DNA of 11,486 nucleotides. It comes from Acidimicrobiia bacterium UBA6912 (GTDB lineage: Bacteria > Actinomycetota > Acidimicrobiia > Spongiisociales > UBA5794). The stretch covers positions 1 to 11,486 of the forward strand of contig DKBA01000030.1 of the NCBI GenBank assembly GCA_002450985.1. The letters are read 5' to 3'. The notes under the pieces are model-generated. The model worked only from the letters and a program-made list of their open reading frames with translations. It made no database searches and had not been told where the DNA came from. The position numbers were made by a program, and so were the translations under genes. Below, piece by piece: positions 6,896-11,486 of the stretch (positions are counted from its first letter, which is position 1; the number at the start of each line of letters is the position of its first letter).

Positions 6896-7591
6896 CACGT
6901 ACACCCACCACGGCTCGACCGACGCCGCGGGCGGCGAGCCGGGCACGGTGACCGTCCACTGCGCAGTCTGATCCTCGGGCGGCGGTGCGGACGGCGCCGG
7001 GGCGGGCGACGGGCTGCGTTCGGCCCTGAGCTCGGCGAGGCGCTCCTTGAGGAAGGCGGCTTCGGTCTCGGCCCTCGCTGCCCGCTCCCTTGCCTCGGCG
7101 AGCTGCTGGCCCGCCTCGTGGAGGTTGCCCAGCTGGAGCAGCATCTTGTTCCAGGCGTCGACGGGCACGATCATCGTCCCTGCCGGCGCTGCCCCGCTCT
7201 CGGGCGGCGCCGCGGTCTCGGCGGGCGAAGGCGCGGGCTGCTCCGTCGGCTCGGCCTCGGGCCGCGGCGGCCGGGTGGCCTCGGCCGGGGGCGCCGTGGC
7301 GTCGTCGTCGCCGACCGGTGCGATGTCCCGCTCGACCGCGGCGGCGTGCTCCACGACACTGGCGAAGCGCATCATGCGGCGCATGCCATGGGGAGTGTCG
7401 TCGACGTGGCTGTCGACGTAGCCCCGCCTCGCCCACTTGCGGAGGGTGTTCACCGGGATGCCGGTGGCAGCATGCGCCTCCTGCAACGTCACCCACTCGC
7501 CAGGCGGCGACGCACCGCCCGCAGCGTGCGTGCGCGGCGAGGTCCGCAGCGCTTCGGTCTCCCAGAGGAATGCAGGGTCGCGACCACTCAT
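6866..7591 (-). CDS. MerR-like HTH / coiled-coil protein, probable regulator of the BMC operon
   Basis: Predicted DNA-binding protein, 241 aa. Residues about 33-60 (VTLQEAHAATGIPVNTLRKWARRGYV) form a MerR/excisionase-like helix-turn-helix. An Ala/Pro/Glu-rich, probably disordered linker follows (about 95-137). Residues 145-191 form a heptad-rich helix likely to dimerise as a coiled coil. A second Pro-rich stretch ends in a Trp- and Arg-rich tail, EPWWVYVSRRWRTRRR. ATG 7591 is chosen over upstream in-frame codons because TATGAT ends 6 nt before it and recognisable sequence starts there. It is divergent from the BMC operon with only 50 nt between starts, so regulation of that operon and of itself is the natural inference. 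No effector-binding domain is recognised. The 3' end overlaps the antiporter gene tail-to-tail by 30 nt. Confidence 0.78.
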   Translation of the reverse strand: MSGRDPAFLWETEALRTSPRTHAAGGASPPGEWVTLQEAHAATGIPVNTLRKWARRGYVDSHVDDTPHGMRRMMRFASVVEHAAAVERDIAPVGDDDATAPPAEATRPPRPEAEPTEQPAPSPAETAAPPESGAAPAGTMIVPVDAWNKMLLQLGNLHEAGQQLAEARERAARAETEAAFLKERLAELRAERSPSPAPAPSAPPPEDQTAQWTVTVPGSPPAASVEPWWVYVSRRWRTRRR

Positions 7592-7597
7592 CCCGCC

Positions 7598-7603
7598 ATC
7601 ATA
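7598..7603 (-). promoter_or_regulatory. Candidate -10 box (TATGAT) for the HTH protein gene
   Basis: On the minus strand TATGAT, a 5/6 match to TATAAT, ends 6 nt before the ATG at 7591. Transcription would start at the ATG itself. The GGCGGG between box and ATG is too close to serve as a Shine-Dalgarno sequence. This is the best -10 match among the candidate promoters in the window. Confidence 0.5.
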
Positions 7604-7626
7604 CGAAAACCGGGGTGGCGCCTTCC

Positions 7627-7632
7627 TAGGAT
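7627..7632 (+). promoter_or_regulatory. Candidate -10 box (TAGGAT) of the BMC operon, inside a small palindrome
   Basis: TAGGAT lies 9 nt before the isomerase ATG at 7642, giving a leader of two or three bases if used. It overlaps the perfect 8-bp palindrome TCCTAGGA (7624-7631), which could be part of an operator. AGGA at 7628-7631 might instead act as a distant Shine-Dalgarno sequence, so the assignment is tentative. Confidence 0.35.
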
Positions 7633-7641
7633 GAGTCCCGC

Positions 7642-8280
7642 ATGCCTGCCACCGACACCCCCGGGCGCCTCCCGTCGGAGGCGGAAGTTCGCGATCTGGT
7701 GGCGCGGATCGTCGATGCGGTCCTCGAGGACGATGGCGCAGACGCCGAGGCGCCTGCCGCTCCGCCGGCTCCCGTCGCAGCATCGCAACCCGTTGCCTCT
7801 ACTGCCGCCGTTGCAGGCGCCCCCATCTCGGTGGCCGTCGGCGCCGATCACGGGGGCTATCCGCTGAAGGAGCGGCTGGCGTTCCGCTTGAAGGAGGCGG
7901 GCTACACCGTCGTCGACTGCGGCACCGATTCCCACGACGCCGTCGACTACCCAGACTTCGCCCATGCGGTGGCGCGCAAGGTGGCCGGTGGCGAGTGCAC
8001 CTACGGCATCGTGGTCGACGGCGCCGGCATCGGGTCGGCGATGGTGGCCAACAAGGTGCCCGGGGTGCGCGCCGCCCTCTGCTACGACCTGTCGACCGCC
8101 CGCAACAGCCGCGAGCACAACCACGCCAACGTCCTCACGCTCGGCGCCGGGCTCGTCGGCGAGGGGCTAGCGTGGCAGATCGTCCAGGAGTGGCTGTCGG
8201 TGCCGTGGGGCGGAGGCCGTCACGCCCGCCGCGTCGACAAGATCACCGCCGTCGAGCGCCAGTACGTACAGCAGCACTGA
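7642..8280 (+). CDS. RpiB/LacAB-family sugar-phosphate isomerase, BMC-associated
   Basis: Sugar-phosphate isomerase of the RpiB/LacAB family, 212 aa against about 150 for free-standing RpiB. The extra N-terminus has an amphipathic helix (about 10-30) and an Ala/Pro-rich linker (33-59), the layout of an encapsulation peptide targeting the enzyme to a BMC lumen. The catalytic domain runs from 61. Asp69-His70, His159 (REHN), and Arg193 and Arg197 in GGRHARRV match substrate- and phosphate-binding residues of E. coli RpiB. The E. coli catalytic Cys66 (CGTG) is replaced by Asp126 (DGAG). Mycobacterial RpiB also lacks this Cys but uses a Glu further along. The reaction should be aldose/ketose isomerisation of a sugar phosphate, but the substrate is uncertain. 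It is the first gene of the operon, 9 nt before deoC. Confidence 0.88.
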   Translation: MPATDTPGRLPSEAEVRDLVARIVDAVLEDDGADAEAPAAPPAPVAASQPVASTAAVAGAPISVAVGADHGGYPLKERLAFRLKEAGYTVVDCGTDSHDAVDYPDFAHAVARKVAGGECTYGIVVDGAGIGSAMVANKVPGVRAALCYDLSTARNSREHNHANVLTLGAGLVGEGLAWQIVQEWLSVPWGGGRHARRVDKITAVERQYVQQH

Positions 8281-8289
8281 GAGCCAGCA

Positions 8290-9120
8290 ATGGACCGTCA
8301 GCATCTCATCGAAGCCGTCACCCGGGAGGTGCTCGCCGCGCTCGCCGCCGGCTACGACATCTGCCGCACGCCCGAGCAGGTGCGCACCGTCGTCGCCAAT
8401 GGGGCGGATCGGGTGAGCTTCCACGGCGAGGCGGCCGACGTTCCACTCGACCTCGCCAAGTACATCGACCACACGCTGCTCAAGGCCGAGGCCACGGCGG
8501 CCCAGATCGACGTCCTCTGCGACGAGGCGATGGAGTTCCATTTCGCCAGCGTCTGCATCAACCCGACCTGGGTGAAGCGGGCGGCGCAGCGGCTGCGGGG
8601 GAGCGGGGTGCCGGTGTGCACCGTCATCGGGTTCCCGCTCGGCGCCACCACGCCGGAGATCAAGGCGATGGAGACCCGGCGGGCGCTGCGCGACGGCGCC
8701 CGCGAGGTGGACATGGTCATCAACATCGGGGCGCTCAAGTCCGGCGACTACGACCTCGTGCGCCGAGACATCGAGAAGGTGGTGGACTCGGCCCACGAGG
8801 CGGGCGCCATCTGCAAGGTGATCATCGAGGCGGGGCTGCTCACCGACGAGGAGAAGGTCATCGCCAGCTCGCTCGCCAAGCGGGCCAAGGCCGATTTCGT
8901 GAAGACGTCCACCGGCTTCCTGGCGGGAGGGGCGACCGTCTACGACGTCGCCCTCATGCGGGAGACGGTCGGCCCCGAGATGGGGGTCAAGGCGTCTGGC
9001 GGGGTACGCACCGCCGAGGAAGCCGAAGACATGATCGCCGCAGGCGCCACCCGCATCGGGGCGTCTGCGGGGGTCCAGATCGTGAGCGGGGAAGGAGCAA
9101 CGAGTGACGAGAGGTATTGA
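8290..9120 (+). CDS. deoC: Deoxyribose-phosphate aldolase (DERA), BMC-associated
   Basis: Class I aldolase that cleaves 2-deoxy-D-ribose 5-phosphate to acetaldehyde and D-glyceraldehyde 3-phosphate, 276 aa. The Schiff-base lysine is Lys205 in DFVKTSTGF, the partner Asp141 is in EVDMV, and the second Lys234 is in GVKASGGVR. HTLLKAEAT (61-69) and IGFPLGATT (112-120) are typical DeoC segments, and a Gly-rich phosphate site follows near 256-261. An extra N-terminus of about 55 residues begins with an amphipathic helix (about 4-20), suggesting an encapsulation peptide. The protein ends in Tyr276, which may correspond to the mobile C-terminal Tyr of E. coli DERA. The last 17 nt overlap the start of the BMC-T gene. 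The acetaldehyde made is the expected substrate of the downstream aldehyde dehydrogenase. Confidence 0.95.
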   Translation: MDRQHLIEAVTREVLAALAAGYDICRTPEQVRTVVANGADRVSFHGEAADVPLDLAKYIDHTLLKAEATAAQIDVLCDEAMEFHFASVCINPTWVKRAAQRLRGSGVPVCTVIGFPLGATTPEIKAMETRRALRDGAREVDMVINIGALKSGDYDLVRRDIEKVVDSAHEAGAICKVIIEAGLLTDEEKVIASSLAKRAKADFVKTSTGFLAGGATVYDVALMRETVGPEMGVKASGGVRTAEEAEDMIAAGATRIGASAGVQIVSGEGATSDERY

Positions 9121-9733
9121 GCTGCGGTCGTTCGCCTTTCTCGACAGCCTCCAGCCGCAGTACGCCGCCTTCCTGGGCACGGTCGCGCAGGGGTTCCTCC
9201 CGCTCGCCGGGGACGCCTCGTTGTGGGTGGAGGTGGCGCCCGGCATCGAGATCAACCGCCTCACCGACATCGCGCTCAAGGCCACGAAGGTGAAGCCCGG
9301 TCTCCAGATCATCGAGCGCTACTACGGCGTCCTCGAGGTGCACTCTCCGGACCAGGCCGAGACGCGGGCGGCAGGCGCCGCCATCCTCGCCGAGACCGAG
9401 CACCTCGAGGATGACCGACTCAAGCCGCGCATCCTGTCGTCGCAGATCATCCGCAGGCTCGACGACCACCACGCCCAGCTCATCAACCGCACCCGCCACG
9501 GGCAGATGATCATTCCGGGCCAGACCCTCTACGTGCTCGAGTGTGAGCCGGCGGCCTACGCCTCGCTCGCCGCCAACGAGGCGGAGAAGGCGGCGGAGAT
9601 CAACGTGCTCGAGGTGCGCAGCTTCGGCTCGATGGGCCGGGTCTACCTCGGCGGCGAGGAGCGGGACATCGATGTCGGGTGGAGGGCGGCGGTCGCCGCC
9701 CTGGAGGGCCTGGACGGGAGGGAGCCGGGGTGA
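9104..9733 (+). CDS. BMC-T tandem-domain trimeric shell protein, permuted type
   Basis: Shell protein with two BMC domains in one chain (209 aa), forming pseudohexameric trimers in the facets of a microcompartment. The conserved helix motif of each domain falls mid-domain, TDIALKATKV (53-62) and ANEAEKAAEI (156-165), rather than at the domain start. This points to the circularly permuted, CsoS1D-like class, some members of which stack as double trimers and have gated pores. Overall it closely resembles my recollection of a Haliangium ochraceum BMC-T protein. The segment INRTRHGQMIIPG (126-138) may contribute to the pore. The start is GTG 9104, with GGAAGGAG 6 nt upstream, all within the 3' end of deoC. 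Stacking and gating are inferred from the family. Confidence 0.9.
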   Translation: MTRGIELRSFAFLDSLQPQYAAFLGTVAQGFLPLAGDASLWVEVAPGIEINRLTDIALKATKVKPGLQIIERYYGVLEVHSPDQAETRAAGAAILAETEHLEDDRLKPRILSSQIIRRLDDHHAQLINRTRHGQMIIPGQTLYVLECEPAAYASLAANEAEKAAEINVLEVRSFGSMGRVYLGGEERDIDVGWRAAVAALEGLDGREPG

Positions 9734-9796
9734 GAGCCTCACGCTCAGACTCAGACGGCAGAAGTCAGACGAAGCTGAACATGGGAGGAGACGGAG
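9734..9796 (+). other. Spacer before the BMC-H gene, with TCAGAC repeats and strong Shine-Dalgarno
   Basis: This is the longest gap within the operon (63 nt). It contains TCAGAC three times (9745, 9751 and 9765) and the Shine-Dalgarno sequence GGGAGGAG at 9783-9790, with a 6-nt spacer to the TTG start of the hexamer gene. The strong ribosome site supports the unusual start codon. Only a 4-bp stem (GAGC/GCTC, 9734-9746) could be drawn, so no structure is claimed. Confidence 0.45.
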
Positions 9797-10099
9797 TTGG
9801 CTGAAGCACTCGGGATGATCGAGGCGCGGAGCTTCCCCGCAATGGTCGAAGCGGCCGACGCGATGGTGAAGGCCGCCAAGGTCGAGCTGGTGAGCATGGA
9901 GAAGACCGGGGGCGGCTACGTCACGGCAGTGGTCCGCGGCGACGTCGCTGCGGTCAAGGCGGCCGTCGAGGCGGGGATTCGCGGCGCCGAGAAGGTCGGC
10001 GAGATCATCGCCACCCATGTCATCGCCCGCCCGCACGTCAACATCGACCTGGTGCTGCCGCTCGGCCGCCAGGAGCAGGCCGGGGAGGAGATGGGATAG
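9797..10099 (+). CDS. BMC-H hexameric shell protein
   Basis: Single-domain BMC shell protein (PduA/EutM/CcmK type), 100 aa, forming the hexamers that usually make up most of a shell. It begins with the canonical ALGMIEARSFPAMVEAADAM and continues to KAAKVEL. The pore loop is KTGGGY (about residues 37-42), where PduA has KIGSGL, so the central pore would be lined by Gly rather than Ser. VVRGDVAAVKAA and the edge motif ARPH are also conserved. The start is TTG at 9797. It is supported by the GGGAGGAG ribosome site and by the MAxALGMIE N-terminus of homologues. The first in-frame ATG (9815) would remove part of the first strand. It is the only BMC-H gene in the window. Confidence 0.95.
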   Translation: MAEALGMIEARSFPAMVEAADAMVKAAKVELVSMEKTGGGYVTAVVRGDVAAVKAAVEAGIRGAEKVGEIIATHVIARPHVNIDLVLPLGRQEQAGEEMG

Positions 10100-10126
10100 C
10101 GCCCGTTCGTCACGAGAGGAGGCTGT

Positions 10127-10435
10127 ATGCATCTCGGACGAGTCGCCGGCACGCTGGTCGCCAGCCGCAAGGAGCCCCTCATGGAGGGTCTCAAGTTCCT
10201 CGTGCTGCGCCAGATCGACGTCGACAACCGGGAGACCGGCGGATACGTGGTTGCCGCCGACGCCGTGGGAGCGGGGGTCGGCGAGGTGGTGCTGTATGCC
10301 TCGGGGAGCTCGGCGCGCCAGACGGAGATGACGCGCGACCGGCCGTGCGACGCCGTGGTGATGGCGATCGTCGACATGTGGGACGTCGGTGGGGAGACCA
10401 AGTACCACAAAGGTGACGAGGCGGCTCGACGATGA
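10127..10435 (+). CDS. BMC-P pentameric vertex protein (EutN/CcmL family)
   Basis: Vertex protein of the EutN/CcmL/PduN family, 102 aa, whose pentamers close the corners of the microcompartment. The N-terminus MHLGRVAGTLVASRK and the segment LKFLVLRQID fit the family's small beta-barrel. AADAVGAGVGEVVLYASGSSAR carries the expected DxVGAGxGxxVL motif, and AVVMAIVD closes the domain. The C-terminal 15 residues after IVDMWDV are charged and probably flexible. AGAGGAGG ends 4 nt before the ATG. The TGA overlaps the ATG of the aldehyde dehydrogenase gene. BMC loci often encode several BMC-P paralogues, so more may lie downstream of the window. Confidence 0.93.
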   Translation: MHLGRVAGTLVASRKEPLMEGLKFLVLRQIDVDNRETGGYVVAADAVGAGVGEVVLYASGSSARQTEMTRDRPCDAVVMAIVDMWDVGGETKYHKGDEAARR

Positions 10436-11486
10436 CTCGAATGCTCGACGAGCGCGAGATCCACGCCATCATCGAGCGCGTCAAGGGCCGGCTGGCGGCA
10501 ACGGAGTTCGCCGACCGCACCGGCCCTGCGCTGCGGGCCGCCGCCGAGCTCGACGCCGGCGACGCGCAGCTCGGGGACGGCATCTACCCGACGATCGACC
10601 GCGCCGTCACCGCGGCGCGGGCCGCCTTCCTCGCCTACCGCGAGATGGGGCTGGAGCGGCGCAAGACGATCGTGGAGGCGATGCGGGCCGCCATGCTGCG
10701 CGAGGGGGAGCGCCTCGCGTACATGGCTCGCGAGGAGACCGGGCTGGGCAGGGCCGAGGACAAGGTGCTCAAGAACCAGCTCGTCACGACCCGCACGCCT
10801 GGCCCCGAGGACCTGGAGCCGCAGGTCGTCACCGGCGACGACGGGATGATGGTCACCGAGTACGCCCCGTACGGGGTCATCGGGTCGATCACGCCGACGA
10901 CGAACCCGACGTCGACGATCATCAACAACTCCATCGCGATGGTCTCCGCAGGCAACGCCGTGACGTTCAACGTCCATCCGAACGCGCGGAAGGTGTCCGT
11001 CGAGAACATCCAGATCCTCAATCGGGCCATCGTCGCCGCCGGCGGACCCGCCGACCTCATCACGGCCATACCCAACCCGACGCTCGAGTCGGCCAAGGAG
11101 CTGATGAATCACCCCGATGCCAGGGTGCTCCTCGTCACCGGAGGGCCGGGAGTGGTCAAGGAGGCGCTCCGCACGTCGAAGAAGGCGATCACCGCAGGGC
11201 CGGGCAACCCACCCGCCGTCGTCGACCAGACCGCCGACGTCGCCGCCGCCGGCCGTCACATCGTGATGGGGGCGTCGTTCGACAACAACGTGATCTGCAC
11301 CGACGAGAAGACGACCATCGTGGTCGACTCGGTGGCCGACCGGCTGGTGCAGGCAATGGCGGCCGCCGGGGCCTACCGGCTCAAGGAGCACGAGCTGAAG
11401 CGGCTGGAGCGGGTCATCTTCAGAGAGCTCGGCCCGCCGGGAAAGCCGGGCATGATCAACCCGGAGTGGATCGGCAAGGACGCCTC
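10432..11486 (+). CDS. BMC-associated CoA-acylating aldehyde dehydrogenase (PduP/EutE-like; partial at 3' end)
   Basis: Aldehyde dehydrogenase expected to convert acetaldehyde, CoA and NAD+ to acetyl-CoA and NADH inside the shell. The first 351 residues of roughly 450-520 are present. Residues about 5-21 form an amphipathic helix that looks like an encapsulation peptide, followed by a polar linker. Recognisable catalytic-domain sequence includes YAPYGVIGSITPTTNPTST (144-162), typical of the PduP/EutE branch, NVHPNA, TGGPGVV and the nucleophile Cys289 in DNNVICTDE. The start ATG 10432 overlaps the BMC-P stop as ATGA. ATG 10441 is an alternative without a better ribosome site. The C-terminal part lies beyond the right edge. 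CoA-acylating activity is inferred from family resemblance and context. Confidence 0.93.
   Translation, partial: MTRMLDEREIHAIIERVKGRLAATEFADRTGPALRAAAELDAGDAQLGDGIYPTIDRAVTAARAAFLAYREMGLERRKTIVEAMRAAMLREGERLAYMAREETGLGRAEDKVLKNQLVTTRTPGPEDLEPQVVTGDDGMMVTEYAPYGVIGSITPTTNPTSTIINNSIAMVSAGNAVTFNVHPNARKVSVENIQILNRAIVAAGGPADLITAIPNPTLESAKELMNHPDARVLLVTGGPGVVKEALRTSKKAITAGPGNPPAVVDQTADVAAAGRHIVMGASFDNNVICTDEKTTIVVDSVADRLVQAMAAAGAYRLKEHELKRLERVIFRELGPPGKPGMINPEWIGKDA

Noticed and set aside
8167..9312. Long minus-strand open frame antisense to deoC and BMC-T
   Set aside because: It is a shadow frame caused by high GC. The plus strand holds complete catalytic motifs and ribosome sites, and the antisense product is Asp/Arg/His/Val-rich with no recognisable fold.
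9745..9770. Three TCAGAC copies as a CRISPR-like or mobile-element repeat
   Set aside because: The units are six bases, unevenly spaced, and lack spacers or inverted ends. They are kept only as a spacer oddity.
9916..11391. Minus-strand open frame of 491 codons opposite BMC-H, BMC-P and the dehydrogenase
   Set aside because: It crosses three well-supported plus-strand genes and has a low-complexity Arg/His/Gly composition, so it is not a gene.

Overview
The window is about 70% G+C by eye. It has short intergenic gaps, many ATGA/GTGA gene overlaps, GTG and TTG starts, and several genes whose -10-like TANNNT box lies only 6-9 nt before the start codon (leaderless-type promoters). Together these suggest a high-GC actinobacterium. 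An Acidimicrobiia-like lineage is possible, but the sequence does not prove the taxon. No tRNA, rRNA, CRISPR array, insertion sequence or phage gene was seen.

Left part (1-2170, minus strand): an ABC-2 type export operon in the order ATPase (2170-1259), six-helix permease (1262-378), second ATPase (381 to beyond the left edge). The genes are joined by 4-nt overlaps. Next comes a small PGPGW-family membrane protein (2560-2273, minus). It is divergent from a plus-strand pair: an ABHD18-like alpha/beta hydrolase (2622-3572) and a seven-helix membrane protein of unknown function (about 3581-4309). An EamA/DMT transporter (5272-4367, minus) faces that pair. A 304-nt divergent gap leads to a CPA2-type cation/proton antiporter (5577-6895, plus) whose reading frame is broken by an apparent 1-nt deletion near 5740-5746.

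Right part (6866-11486): the distinctive region, the start of a bacterial microcompartment (BMC) operon. Plus-strand genes run RpiB/LacAB-like sugar-phosphate isomerase, deoxyribose-phosphate aldolase (DeoC), permuted tandem trimer shell protein (BMC-T), hexamer shell protein (BMC-H), pentamer vertex protein (BMC-P, EutN/CcmL type) and a CoA-acylating aldehyde dehydrogenase cut by the right edge. A HTH/coiled-coil protein is divergently transcribed 50 nt upstream and is the likely local regulator.

The likely pathway is cleavage of 2-deoxyribose 5-phosphate to acetaldehyde plus glyceraldehyde 3-phosphate inside a protein shell, then oxidation of acetaldehyde to acetyl-CoA. The isomerase would act on a related sugar phosphate. 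This gene set matches the class called sugar-phosphate-utilising (SPU) BMC in published surveys (recalled, not checked), so the system type is known. Less ordinary details are the isomerase's Cys-to-Asp change at the catalytic position, helix-forming N-terminal extensions on all three enzymes, and the linked HTH/coiled-coil protein.
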